In this document: piece after piece, positions 11,801 through 24,599 of the stretch
How positions within the stretch are numbered: position 1 is the first letter of the stretch
Layout of the letters: every line of letters starts with the position of its first letter
DNA from: Polytrichum commune
Lineage: Eukaryota > Streptophyta > Polytrichopsida > Polytrichales > Polytrichaceae
Assembly: GCA_950295325.1 (NCBI GenBank)
Contig: OX485807.1
Span: 50,580,796 to 50,644,795, forward strand
DNA length: 64,000 nt
Reading direction: 5' to 3'
Translations under genes and position numbers: made by a program
Notes under the pieces: generated by a model
What the model was told of the DNA's origin: nothing
The model's database searches: none
The model's input: only the letters and a program-made list of their open reading frames with translations

Positions 11801-14800
11801 GCATCACCCTCATTTTGATTGACAAGATATGAACCAATCTTATAGATGGATACAGGAGAACCTCTGTTCCAGGGCAAATTTCTAGGCTGCAAGGACTTCT
11901 TGCTAATAATGTCCCCAAAGCTACCATGTGAATTACTCACAATTGCTTCAAGTTCTAATTTGACAGCTTCTGGAGATTTCTCTTGAACTTCAACATGCTG
12001 GCCAGAATCCAAGTATCTGCTGAGCTGAGAGATGAGGTCAGCTTCATCCAAGGTATAGTCCATCACATGCTGCCATGGACAAAGATCATTATTGCACTTC
12101 CCCCGATGTTCAAACTTGCAGAGAGGTTTACATGGATCCAACATATGGCTCCAGGTGTGTGAGGTTAGAATCTTGTGCCAAGGTTTCTTCACTTGACCGC
12201 ACATCCTGTAGGAGCGAAACATACTCAAAGGACTCTCATAGGTCTCTAAGAGAAAAGTGCACTGGTCACTGCCCTTTTCTTGTTCAACCTGATTGTAACC
12301 TAGGGATGGTGTAGTGACATTATCAATATGAAAACTACAAAAGGCCACAGACAGCACAGTAGAGGGTAAGTGTTTAACTTCAAAACCCACAGACAGATCG
12401 TTACCAACCCCCTTATCAGCCTCTCCTGACAATTCTTCACCATCTGGGTTAACACATGCTTCACTAGCAACTGTGGCTCCATGAGGAGCTGCTGATTCCT
12501 CAATACTTGGTGCTTCATCATCCACTATGTCAACTCTTTCTTTGGTTGAATCCCTTAAAACCAGCTCAAATACCTCTTCTTTGGCTACTTCTGCTTCTTT
12601 GGAGCACTCTGTGCCTCCTTTGCTTGATATACAAACTCTACTCACATAATCCTCCATGCCATGTGGTTCACTAGCTCTAGGTAATGCTGTATGTCCCTGT
12701 AGCTGCACACTGTCTGTGTCCGCACAAGCTGAATGTTCTGCTGTTGAACCCCTCCTATCAAAAACAGAGGTGGTTCCAAGATTTTCAACCTCCATGTCCA
12801 CTGGTACTTCCTGAGAGTTTGTTGCAAACACCTGAACGTTCACTTCCTTATGTTCAGCATTATCCGCTAGAGCTTTCAGACCAAAAATTTCACGTCTTCC
12901 ATTAGCTTTCCTGATTAGTGACAAAGACTCCTTGTGCTTCTCCTTTCCATTGACTTGACTGCTGTGCTTCAAATCACTAAAAATATCCTCAGGTGATGAA
13001 TTTGACAATAGTGCCACTTGTTGATTTTTGTCCTCTGCAATCAACCCATTCATGTCCTGCCATAGACAAGAGAATTGTTGCAAGGCTTAGCATATCTGTT
13101 GCAGTTAGAAGTACCCGATGTGGTGTCACACTGTACATTGATCTCACATAACCTGATTGATCCAACACTCTTTCGGCATCCAATAAGATCAAATTCTAAA
13201 GGACAATTCATAAAGTACAATGTATTTGTCCAAACTAAATTTTCCAAAAAAGAACATATTATCATACTTCAACATGAAACCCAAGCCTTTAGTTTTAATT
13301 ACACTAAGATATCTATGGGAATGGTGAGAGTAGATAGAATTAGGATAACACTCAACAGTGACAGTGTGAATCAGTCACCTGTAGCAGATTCCTGAAAGGA
13401 CTTCAATAAAATAGAACCCACCTGATCTGCTCCATTGACCACTCTGTCTCCCTCAACATTTGGCCAGATTCTATCTGGTCTCTGAAACTGCGGTACCTTA
13501 AATACATCTTGCCCTGCTGCAGAACAATTTTGGCACTGTCCATGTAAGATCAGGAGAAATTAAGATGTCATTGTGCAGCAGATCCTACATATATCAACAT
13601 TGTTAAATCAAACCTCCACTGCAGATTACTAATCCTTGTTCATCTTCAAGAATCCCTCACTACAAAACTAGAATAATCACTGGTCAATTCCAACTAGACA
13701 GAGGAGAGAAATAAACATCTCAAACTCATTAGCAATTTTTTTCATCCTCTACATCCAAATAGAGCAAAGGTGTGTAATTATTGCCTTAATTGCAGGGTCG
13801 TGTATACCTGAAATTTTGTTGCTCTTCACCATGGAACTGGAAGACTTCTCAGTTTCTGCAGCAGAACTCTCTAGCATTACAGCATTCTGGTAAGGAAGAA
13901 AAGCTCTTGAAGAGGCAAGAGCCTCCCCACTTGAGGGTTGTTTCAGGGGCACCTTATCCTTTATCAAAGTGGAGGTGGGCGAACCACTTCCATTGGGAAA
14001 GAAAACCTGTGAATCACCACCTATTCTACCAGTTTCTAGCTGTCCATTTACAATGGATATATGTGAAATATGATCTTTACTAGTATTCCCAGGCACCTTA
14101 ATTTTCTCTTGAACAGTTCTGGAGTGTTCAGGAAGATTGCTGGAAACTGGCACTTGAATAACATCCTGGAGATCAACACCATCCATCAATGGTGACACAG
14201 TTTGTGGAGTTACATTGGAAAGCATTGCCAATTTTGAGTAACTCTGATCGTTGGTACTATGTAAAGGAGCAGCAGCTTCAGTGTCTTTAGATGCAGGTAC
14301 CTCTGCATGTATATTCAAATCTTGTGCTTGAATAATATGAGGTAATAACTCTTGGCCCCCGGTAGCCACTTCAACTGAGACAGGAATATCTCCACTTCTC
14401 TGGACATTTAACATCTGATTACCCTGATGGGGCACCTTGTCATAGTTTGTTTCCTGATTGGTAGTATCGACACTTTTTGAGGGCCTTCTTACAATCTGCT
14501 CGTCATGGGCTGCATGGGTATGAAATCTGTTCCCATGGTTTGTAGGTGGAATATTATCTAGATTACTCTTGGAAAATTTGCCAAAATTTAATTCCTGTCC
14601 TGGAAACTGTTGATCAATATCCCATGCCATAGAGGGCAAGGCTGGAGGAGAAAGCTCAGTAATTTGTGGACCTGTGCCCCAGTTGAAGGGGACTAGAGTA
14701 TTGTTAAACGAAAAGGCAGGCTGTTGAACCATCTGATATTCAACAGCATGAACCTGGGCGCTCAGCCACTTCCTCCGTTGTGATAGTGCCTCACAGAGAC

Positions 14801-17800
14801 TATTTGCTGAGCTGAGAGCAACCTGTGCTTCCCGGTGGGCTCGACGGGTTTCCCGCTCTTGAATTTCGCATTGCCGTCTCTTGACCTGAGCCTCTTCCAG
14901 AGCTTTATCAATATTGTCCTCCTCCTGTTGCAAATGCTGGAGTGAGTAACTTGCTTTTCCTCCTGATATATTGCCTTGCACACCCAACTCTTCGAGTGCA
15001 CTTCCAACAGGCTCAAATTGTTGCAATAAAGAACAAGGACCAGGGGCTGATGGCTCTGGAGAAGTCAGTCTAGATGGATGGCTAATTTGCAAAGGGATGT
15101 TCTTGGATTCCATGCTCGGAAGAGTCAAGACCTGAATACCATCCCTGCTCAGATGTTGAACTCCTGCAACACTGGAGGTTATTTTGGGGTATGCTCTAAC
15201 TTCAGAGTGACGAGACATTGGAGGCTCAGAACCTGGCAGAGCTAAATATGCATTGGAACCTTCCACTGGCAAGGGCGACAATAGAGATGCGCTGTTGACA
15301 GCTGCATTCTTCTTAGTATCACTCATTGAGGTGAGGAGCCCCTGAGTTCGTGGTCTTTTTCTCAACGGATCTGCTTCATGACCTGATGAAGCCATCGGAG
15401 TCGTGGCTTTCATTGCAGGATATGCGGGGCATCCAGCAGCAGTTAACACTGTCATCTGTGGGAGTGGAAGGGGCTTCGAATTAAGATCCACTGGGAAGTC
15501 TTTATATTGGTCAATAGAACGCTCTGTCATCATCACAGGATGTTCCAAACTCAATTGCGCTCCCTGCTCCCTTGCGTCTGGTCTCTCAAAGTCCTTCACT
15601 TTCTTTCCGTTCAGGAAGCTTAATTGTTCAGATTCATTTGCCATCAATAGTGTCACAGCCGACTCTTTGTCTGCAGGGCTCTCAGATCCAGCTCTCTGTA
15701 TGACACCCCTATCAGAGGGATTTGGTACTTTGTTCATGTTCTCCACATCACTAGGGTCAGACGCAACCACTGATTCACTAGCAAGTCCTCTGATTGCAAC
15801 CTTGCCTGTGATTATCCCCCTTGTGATGGGGCTTACTGTGGAAATATCTCGTAGAGAATTTTTAAGTAAAGATGCCTCTAAATTAGAAGCTGGTCTAAGA
15901 CCAGCACCTGCACATACTAGACTGCTTCGACCATCCCTGTGGGTGGTGGTCAGACCTGCAGAATCAGGATTTATTACTCTGTGAACTACAAGTTTAGGAT
16001 TATAATCGACATGACTCTGTTCCAAAGGTTTCTGCATAACCTGAACTTGGGGCATACTGAGTGGCAACAGAGCATCACCTCCATTTCTTTGACCCACTCC
16101 TGTGCGTTCAGGCTCATTTAAATGGGGGCGACTAAGTGAAGGGTCCACATATGAAGCATTCAAAACTCCAGGTTTCCTATTCAATGTAACCTTTAGAGAA
16201 GTTTTAGGGCCTAATATGTCTCCAGATTTCTGTCCCAATGCAGGACCTGGGGCTGGAGCTCCTGAAAGAACAGAACTCCTTCGGTCTTGCAACTCACTTT
16301 CCTTGACCTGATTTTCCTGCTCCTGAATTGCATTCTCCTTTTCCTTCTGCTCACGAATGGCGTTCTCCTTTTCCTTCTCCCTCTGCTCACGAATTGCATT
16401 CTCCTTCTCCTTCTCTCGAATTCGCTGTCTTAGAGTCTCAATTTCGTTCATATTAGGTATAGAACTCTTTGATGTTGATAGTGAAGCAGAAACTGTCTTT
16501 TGGAAAACATTATTTTTCACCTTACTTTGCTCCATGTTAACTATTCTATCTTTCCTGCCACCAATTTGGATGGTACTCTGTGAAGGAGCTCGAGTGCTGG
16601 CACTTAGTTTGCCACGTGCAGGCCCTACTTCTTCATTACCAAATTGACTAACTTGACTTCGTGTAAATTCTAGTTGCTGCTGTTCCCCGTCACTGTCACT
16701 GTCGCCAAATTTGATGATGAGGTTATCATGTCTTTGAGAAGGTTTAGAGCCAACGTTAACAGGCAGGCTTAAATTTGCAAGAAAGACATCGGCTTCCGTA
16801 CAAGCTGCAGGCACAGAGACTGGTTGAAATGGTGATCCTGAGATACAAAGACAGTGTAGAGCTTTTATCTTCTCTTTAAGATTTGCAAGAATGGGGGCCT
16901 CAATATTGTACAGGCATGTGCAATAGCAACCACTGTATATTACTAGAAGATTCATATCCAGTGTAGCCTACCAGAAGCCAAAGCAGAAAATACATTGAAA
17001 GAATTTTGTAAAAGCCCTCCTTGATGTGAGTACCACTAGGTATAGCCACACAAAAAAAGGCACATACCTGATGATGAGGAAGTTCCACCTGATGAAGGAG
17101 AGGGAGCCCTGGGAGAGACAGAAGGAAATCTGGAAGCCCCTAGGGAGGCAGCAGGAAATCTGAAGTTTCCTTGGGGAACTCTCAATGCCTCTTCATGTCT
17201 GCCTCTCTTCTGTGTGTGTGTAAGGGCTACTCCAGTGCTAGTTGCATTCTCTTTAAATGTATACACAGGTGCTCCAGGGGATAGTTTCTTCACCACCGGG
17301 TGAAGCTGTCCTTGTGGAGTCTTATCTCCTCGCATAAGCTGCACATGACCACACCTATGTCCTTGCTGAATTGAATATTAAATCAAACCAGGTGACAATA
17401 CAGACAATGAAAAAATGTAATACAAATAACAGCCAAGTCAGAAGTGGGTTCAAACACAAACACTGCTAACGAACCTGTCTCTGCTTGCGAGTAGCTGGCT
17501 CAAAGTCCGATATTCCCACTGTGCCAAAATATGCCCACTTTCAAAGCACATTAGAATATCTCTCTGCTGAGGATATATGTCCGCGTACATATCGAGAGAA
17601 GTCAAAAAGCATCTTGCCTGTATTGAAGATGTGAAAAGTATAATGTCGCCCAAACATATTGCAAATATGAAATAACCATGCTTCCTCATGCTTAAGTTCC
17701 AAGATAGATTTTATTTTTTCGACAGACTTGCAACATCCTTGACTTCTTGTCTGATCTATACAACAGCCCTGTCTGCGAGAACCCATAAGTAGCACCATCA

Positions 17801-18953
17801 ACAGGAAATCCTTACAAGCAGAGGTTAGCATCACCAATATGGATAGTGAACAAGCTATCTGTACCTTCAATGGGCCTTTTGATGGAGCCTAAAGGTGGAG
17901 CTGAAGCATTTAAACCACTCAGAAGTTGAGACTTGTTAACAATAGAGATGTTAGTTGCAGAAATTGCTACTTCAGTCTTCAAAATATTGGAAGGGCTAGT
18001 GTCTCCAAGCTTATTCATATTATCCTTCAGAGAAACTTGCAGGGGGGGTCCCAATCTTGAATCATTTAACGGTTGACCATGCAGATGTACAGTTCCCTGA
18101 GACAATCACACAAAGGCCAATCATCAGTTACTATACAAGCATGCAAAACATGAAAGCTCCACAAGATTAGTTCAGTCTGAAATTTGTACTACTTGCACTA
18201 GAGCACTCATTTGAGGTAAATGCAAGTTTTAATCTGATGCGTTACTGGGAAGTAGGTTCTTCTTGATCTCAGGTGTAGAAACTGATCTCAGCTAAAATAA
18301 ACTTGAAGCTGACCCTTCAGTCTGCAACGATAAGAATCTTCTTACTCTAAGCTATTGGCCCCAAGAACTCAGCAAACTCGACCATAACCCGAAGCTCACT
18401 ATCAAGAAGATATTCTGTTGACAAAATAACGTTGTCAATGATAAAAATGACAAATATGACTCTTAACCTCAACTACACAGTTGGCCACACTGTAGAAATA
18501 GAATTCACAACAAGTTCATCTCCAAACTAGCTGATGTACCACAAGTGGCAAAGTCAATGTACTTAGTGATGTGCTGCATAGTCAACGACCTGCTGTGGCT
18601 TTCAGATGACAATTTTCTGCAGGAGACCTAAAGAGATTGCTGGCAGGGGTAGCCAGATTTAATAATTGCCTATTACCATGATGAATGCAGTATAACACAG
18701 CAAGTGTCAGGTATGTTGAGTAAGAGAAGGGCACATCGACAGACCACTTCGGATTGGAGAGAGGAATTTATAGTGGGGCACCAACAGGTAGGGGCGAAGG
18801 CAAAACTTGGTCATCATCAGATGAGGACAGCTCGCCTTCCTCTCTATCTTCCTCTGACTGCTTCACTACAGGCCGAGGTTGTAACCTTTGCTTTGACGGC
18901 ATTGATGCAAATACACGAGCCCGTAACAGATCAATTTGTTCTACATCCCCCAT
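8842..18953 (-). CDS. ZFC3H1: ZFC3H1-type zinc-finger protein (nuclear RNA exosome adaptor), 8 coding exons
   Basis: Coding exons read on the minus strand: 18953-18786 (or 18807), 18096-17865, 17361-17068, 16837-13808, 13516-13422, 13056-11599, 11361-11257 and 10503-8842. Splice phases agree at every join and give about 2,347 residues. Human ZFC3H1 is about 2,000. The protein starts with an acidic EEGELSSSDDD patch. It then has IIKFGDSDSDGEQQQLEF near residue 270, a charged coiled coil built on NAIREQ repeats (about 16300-16440) and a second helical stretch near 14760-14920. The diagnostic zinc finger, C-x7-C-x4-C-x3-H (CKFEHRGKC, DLCPWQH), lies near residue 1,580 (12068-12140). Helical, HAT/TPR-like sequence follows (DNPGDVEAWLELALAQIDFD, then the 554-codon last exon). 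In animals ZFC3H1 partners MTR4 and directs polyadenylated nuclear RNA to the exosome; the same role here is inferred. The large central exon diverges most and rests on frame continuity. Confidence 0.85.
12068..12142 (-). other. ZFC3H1-specific zinc-finger coding segment
   Basis: Within the 1,458-bp sixth coding exon, this segment encodes CKPLCKFEHRGKCNNDLC followed by PWQH. The spacing C-x7-C-x4-C-x3-H and the CPWQH end are the signature of the putative zinc finger that names the ZFC3H1 family. It is the strongest single piece of evidence for identifying the gene. Confidence 0.85.
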
Positions 18954-18960
18954 TGATCTT

Positions 18961-20700
18961 CCTGCAACGCCACAACTGAATCAGGTTTCATGGACAATAA
19001 CCTCATATTAAATTGCAGCCATTAGCATCAATTCAAAAAATCACATAACACTGGATAAATCAAACCCTCCATTCATAGAGCACATACTCAAGCAGTCATT
19101 CCTACTGCCAGCTCTTCACATTGCAAAGTTATCCTGCGATACTGTAGTTACTCTTGATACATGCCGCTGGGTACAGTTTCCTAAACTACCGATGAACACA
19201 ACCCACGCAGCAAAAGCCCCGGCCTATTATACTGGAAGCTTGATCACCAGACGTTCCAAAAAGGCATCGGTTCTCGTATTTGTCACACGTTGGCTCCTCC
19301 AAACTAGTTGAACGTTCAATATCAAATGCACAGAGGAACAAGAACCTTGGAGTACTGAATTTCTTACCAAAAACAAGTTGCTGCAGTGTTCAGGAGAACA
19401 TGCGAGTCTAATTCTGAACTCCTTTCAATGCACCATCTCTTCGTCATGCATGAATACTGTCATCTCAGAATTTTTAACCACAGTGATCATATGATCCCAA
19501 CATGCACCACAACTATATCAACGCACTAACCTTCCAACCTCGTGTGACAAATTTGTAACATAATCTTCCTTTCTTTGGACTTAACTATCCTACATACATC
19601 CGATTTAGGAATAAAGAATTTGTGCGAATTCAACGATACCAAAACAAACACACAAAGACCTCAAGCATCGACATACAAATCAAAAGACAGGCTCGTCCAA
19701 GGCAATTAGTAAACTCTAGCAAAGATGTCAGAAGAATGCCAAGAAGCGCCCTGCGAGATCAAGCAATAGAATTATGCATTGATTTTCTCACGCACAGCAG
19801 TGTGAACATAGTCTCCAATATTCCAAGAGGAGAAACAGCATCGACTAAAGAAAAAACCAACATATGTCATATACACTGAGCAAGTGATTCATCTGCACGA
19901 CCTCAACCGTAAGATGTCGCTTTAGCATCATCAAAGTGAGCAGCTACAGAGCATCAGCCAGTGCCATTAATTGACAACGTGAGAAGCACACATTCACACC
20001 TAAATAAGACACAGGCCATAAAGACCTGAAAAGGTCAAAGAAATTGGAAAACATCGCAAGAGGCTCTAATTAACTCCCAAGTAATCGGCACAAAGCATGA
20101 ACCTCCAAATATCGTTTGCGAATGACATAATTCCCGGACGTGTGTAGGGCGCGCACAGGGAAGAACGAACACTCTTTTTGAGTTGAAAGCTGATTTTCGA
20201 CAGACAATCAGCACAACTGGAAAGAAAAGGTAACACTACTCAACCAAGCCTGCGGTACGCAAGAAAACTCACACGCGTGCGCAACACGACACAGTGCATA
20301 ATCGCATACCACCTCCGGAAACAAAAATAATTTTAAAATTAGAATATCAGGACCAAAAGCGCAGAGAGAACGTCCATGAACCTCAAGAGCAGTGGTGATC
20401 ACATGCCGAGGAGTGCTACGCCACAAAGTATTGAACGCGCAGAAAAGAATCTCCACAATCCGCTTCCCCCACCAAGAGCGCGCAAACCCTACTACGTTAC
20501 GTGCAAGCCCCTGCGAAGTCAGAGCGACGAAATTGTCGCGTCCCACATGTCTACCAGCACCAGAAGGCGTCCAGGCTGGGAGACTGGACTTGCGAGAAAG
20601 GCCGTGGCAGAGAATCTTGTGCAGAGTGGCTATGGCGGGACAGACGGACGGGCGAAGATGATTGCGGGACTGCAACAGCAAACCCTAGACTCGCCATTCA
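18961..20700 (-). promoter_or_regulatory. 5' intron and probable 5' leader/promoter of the ZFC3H1 gene
   Basis: A good acceptor, GTTGCAG|GAAGATCA, lies directly before the ATG-bearing exon (exon start 18961). The start codon is therefore in exon 2 and a non-coding first exon lies upstream. The GC-richer block at about 20100-20700 is the likely first exon and promoter. Open frames in this block have no recognisable product. The exact transcription start cannot be read from sequence. Confidence 0.45.
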
Positions 20701-21660
20701 TTGCCATGAATGATTTACATACAAGTGTATGCACGCATGACCTGGCACCCATGGCCCCCCATTAAGACTGAGCTTGCCACTTCATCATCATCATGTAGGG
20801 ACTCTATGTTAAGGGGTGCTTTAGATGGGCTCCCAAGGTGAGGGTCCAACAAAATAAAGCAATTCTATTCACCAAGAGGTGTAAACTGGACCAAAGGCCT
20901 TTAGATGAGGGTCCAAGCCTTAGAAGAGGCAGAGTGAGGTGTCTCCTACACAACATCATCTCAAAGGGAAATAATAATGATGTTAACTAAGAAATGAGAG
21001 CCAAGGGGATCTCATGTTTTGGAAAATCATTTGGAAGGTAAGGTCCATTGTGTAAAGGAGGGTTTGATTCAAGGGTTCAATTTGCTTCAAATTGGTCCCT
21101 ATATTCTTAAACCATGGGACCCCCGTCTATAGCATGCTCCTTGTAAGTTTATGCTTAATTCATTTCAATTGGATCTTATTATAGAAATTTAATTTTGGAC
21201 AACATTCATTTGGGTTAAATCGTCTTTAAGAAGTATAGCATGTGTCAAATATTTGTCCATAACCTTTATGGTCTTTCAATGGACGAGTTGACATGTTCAA
21301 TGGGAAGCTTTAGTCCATGTGTTGCATGATTGAACATCAAACCCTAGAATGGTCATTCATTGGTATGAATGAATTACACGTTTACAAGAGAGAGAGAGAG
21401 AGAGATGACTTTGCCACTTGATCATCATGATGGAGGGAGTATGAGTTTAACACGATGCTCCTTACAAATTCATGGTTAATTCATTTTAATTTGATCACAC
21501 CAAAAGATCTCATTTCAAGTTCCAAATGATGTTCATAATGGTTGAGTTGACATGTTCAATGGGATGTTTTAATCCATGTGTTGCCTCCCTTAATGTGTTT
21601 GTACGAGTGTAGAGAGAGAGAGATAGACGCATGACCTTGCACCCCTTGGAAAGATGTTCC
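20684..21660. repeat. Degenerate direct repeats upstream of ZFC3H1
   Basis: Related segments recur in the same orientation. An ACCCTAGA...CATTCATTG...ATGAAT block sits at 20684 and 21340. GATGCTCCTT and the ATTCATTT that follows recur near 21128 and 21449. CAATGGGA followed by CCATGTGTTGC recurs at 21298 and 21556, 258 bp apart. GA microsatellites interrupt two copies (about 21386-21405 and 21612-21625). The first copy reaches into the presumed promoter of the ZFC3H1 gene. Confidence 0.5.
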
Positions 21661-23670
21661 AAAAGTATTTGCCTCCTACAAAAACTTTTTCCCATGTTTT
21701 GGCCTTTTAAGTATGAGGGAGTTCTCCCCCGATGCAACAAAGTAAGTACGAACAAAATAAAGCCAAAGAAAGGAAACTACAACCATCACAACTACTCCCA
21801 ATTACATCTTGTAACGTAGTTGGGCAAGTAAGAGAAGTTGTAATTGTGATTGTCATCACTGCACAATTTTCCTCCTTATTTCTCAAGAAATAGAACCAAA
21901 GAAAATACAACACACATATCAATTACATGAACAGTGATAGTGTGTAAAGTCACCTTTTGAAAGTCTATCCCATGTGACCTATATGGGGCATATTATTTTC
22001 AAGATGGCAAGGTCAAGGGGGATTAAACTGTGTGCCCTTGTTGTGGGCACGTCCACCTCCACACGCACAATTTGTGGATCGAATTAAATTGGGAATGATT
22101 TTGGTTGACATTGTATTGGTGAAAAATGTAGTCTACTAGCATAAATATTGTCCCCTCCCCATCATTGTGCATGTTGCACAAATTCTTCAATTAGTCTAGG
22201 TATCAAATGATTGGAATCCATAGGGACACTCTCGTTGAGTGTTTCATGCTCTAGCTTTTAATATATAAGTATTCTTTTCCATTATGTCAAGCAATAGTCA
22301 TACATTGCTTGAACCCACTAACATCCCACATGAAACCTATAGTTTGGCATCCAAAAAGATGAATTGTGCAACACTTTACAAATACAATACCAAAGTCCCA
22401 TGACAATTTCATAATTTTCATATATGTTTTATGTTTACCGAGGGAATATTATCAAGTGTGATATATTTTTCCACAATCGTTGGCCAAGTATCACGAGGAG
22501 ACATGAAACTATCACATATATACGTACTTTTCATTCATCCAACACAAAACATGTCAATTAACATGCATTTCAAATATGACTTTTTTGATTTAATTGACAT
22601 CTTGAACAGTTTGGTCCAAGTCATACGAGACGGATTGGTCACACACCTACAAGGTTCAATTATTTATTTACTTATTTTGATTATGTTGGATGTATGAGAG
22701 ATGTGTTCATATGTAACAATTCCCTCTCTGCATATCATATGGTGTGATTAACAGTATGGCCCATATTATTTAAAATTTATATATGGTTAATTGTGGATCC
22801 AAGAATGGACACCCACATAATATGTGTTGAAAAAAGATTGGGACGAGGTATGTGTTTTATGTGTGCTTGAAACTTGTTAACCATTTCAAGTTCAACAATC
22901 AACATATAATTGGGGGGAATCCATATGGTAGTTTTATATGGAAAAATCCTTCACTTTATTGATGAACAAGACATACATATGAGTTCGGGAATCATGAGAG
23001 AAATAGCAATGGACATGATTTGAATTTGTAAATCATCTTGCAAAAGTTTTATATTGTATGCCCTACAAGAGGTGGTTGCAAAGCTAATAGTATATGCTTA
23101 AGGTCCACTTATTTTAGCGTTGATGAATATAGCTTCAATAGGCGACCCCAACAAACATATAGAAGACTTGGAGGACCTAGGATCCTACTCAATACACATG
23201 CATGGAATATACCCAATACATTCTCAAAATGAGTTGCACCATGAAATATGGTTTTTTTCCATGGTCCGATTTGGTGATCCAATTTCAATGGTCCGATATC
23301 TTCAAAAATAAATTTACCAAGCCTTTGGATCCCTCGCTAGGTGTAAAGTGACTATGAACCAAGAGGAATGACCATGCATAAAAATATATATATATATGCT
23401 GTTTTTTTTAATATATGCCAAAAATGGGCAATTTTGAAAGAAATTCAAGTTTGACGATTATTTTATTTTCTCATAGCTTCACTTCTCTTCCCTACTCTTA
23501 TCTTCTTATTTTTACTTATTTTCAACTTGAATTTCAGCAAGCATGGTTGTAATGAACATGTTCTGGACAATTTAGTATTATTTTTGCAAGGAGAATGGGA
23601 GAAATTTGCAATCTTGAGCTTGATTTATAAGAGTATGGGGCATAGAGATATGAGCATATGAAGTCAAGAA
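21660..23670. other. No gene seen; AT-rich intergenic sequence
   Basis: No open frame here has recognisable motifs. The stretch lies between the ZFC3H1 upstream repeats and a decayed Harbinger transposase and is probably old transposon-derived sequence. Confidence 0.4.
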
Positions 23671-23673
23671 CGA

Positions 23674-24560
23674 ATGTACGGATTTGTAAACCGCTTGTTG
23701 TTGGGTTCGTGGACAAAGAAAAAATTAAGAATACGAACTCGAGTAAAATACATTACATTTGTTTATTTGTGTGAGAGGTTGGACCCCTATTTGAAGAAGA
23801 ATAGTACCCGTTTTAGGGTTATTGTAACGGTGCAAGAAAAGGTAGCAATATCGTTGCATAAGTTGGGCAATGGTGATGGATTGCAAAACACATGAGACTT
23901 GTATGGAGTTCAAAAAAAATTATTGTCAAAATAATAAGAAAGTTTTGTAAAGCTATTAGGAAATATCTTCAACCAAATTTTGTGCAGATTCCAAGTGAAT
24001 CATAGTTTGGAATTTTAACTTCAAGGTTTGAGATGTTGTATGATATATCTTGTATCATAGGGGCAGTAAATGGACCACATATTCATGTTTTAGTTATGGT
24101 AGTAGGTGGAGAAAACTATTATTGTAAAAATATTTTCATTCAACAATTCCACATGAAATTGTCGAACTAGATTGTATGTTATGGGATTATGAGTTTTACT
24201 AGGTATGATATCTTCACGATTGGGTTGTTTTTTCATGTTACAATGATTTAGACATGTATAAAATATAAGTTACAACCATATAAACTTATAAGAGACATTG
24301 CATATATGGCGAGGCCCTGAATGTATTATCCATTTAAGGTTGGAAATTGTGCATTATCCATGTAAGAGACAAATTATGAATTTATTTAGTCTTCGACCAA
24401 AATGTATGTGGAGAAAACATTTAAGATTTTAAAGGGTAGATGAAGGCTAATAATGAAGTGATCCGAAGTACCTTTTGAGGAACATGTCCAATATTGTAAC
24501 AATATGCATAGTTTTGCACAATTTGTGTGTTATAAACAAGAAAGAGATTAACACATGAAT
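23674..24560 (+). pseudogene. Decayed PIF/Harbinger DDE transposase
   Basis: Pieces of a Harbinger (HARBI1-like, DDE_Tnp_4) transposase follow one another in the right order across several frames. RLDPYLKKNSTRFR and TVQEKVAISLHKLGNGDG match the N-terminal helix-turn-helix region. Next come a QIPSES-like stretch, GAVNGPHIHVLV (the family's GAIDGTHI, first catalytic Asp) and a YLHDWV-like piece (family HDSRV). KLQPYKLIRDIAYMARP matches the YPL..YLLTP region, and VEKTFKILKGR matches the terminal VERAFGRLKGRW motif. Numerous stops and frameshifts make it inactive, and the first catalytic motif reads N instead of D. It supports a PIF/Harbinger history for the window, where Tourist-like MITEs with TTA duplications are also present. 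Confidence 0.7.
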
Positions 24561-24599
24561 GGATTGTTGAAGCAAAAAATTAAGTAGCTAGAAGAATTA

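Noticed and set aside
15403..15984. 193-codon plus-strand open frame
   Set aside because: Antisense shadow of the large ZFC3H1 central exon.
20208..20681. 157-codon open frame on the minus strand upstream of ZFC3H1
   Set aside because: No recognisable domain, and it lies in the GC-rich presumed leader/promoter. Several overlapping frames on both strands are open, as expected from composition.
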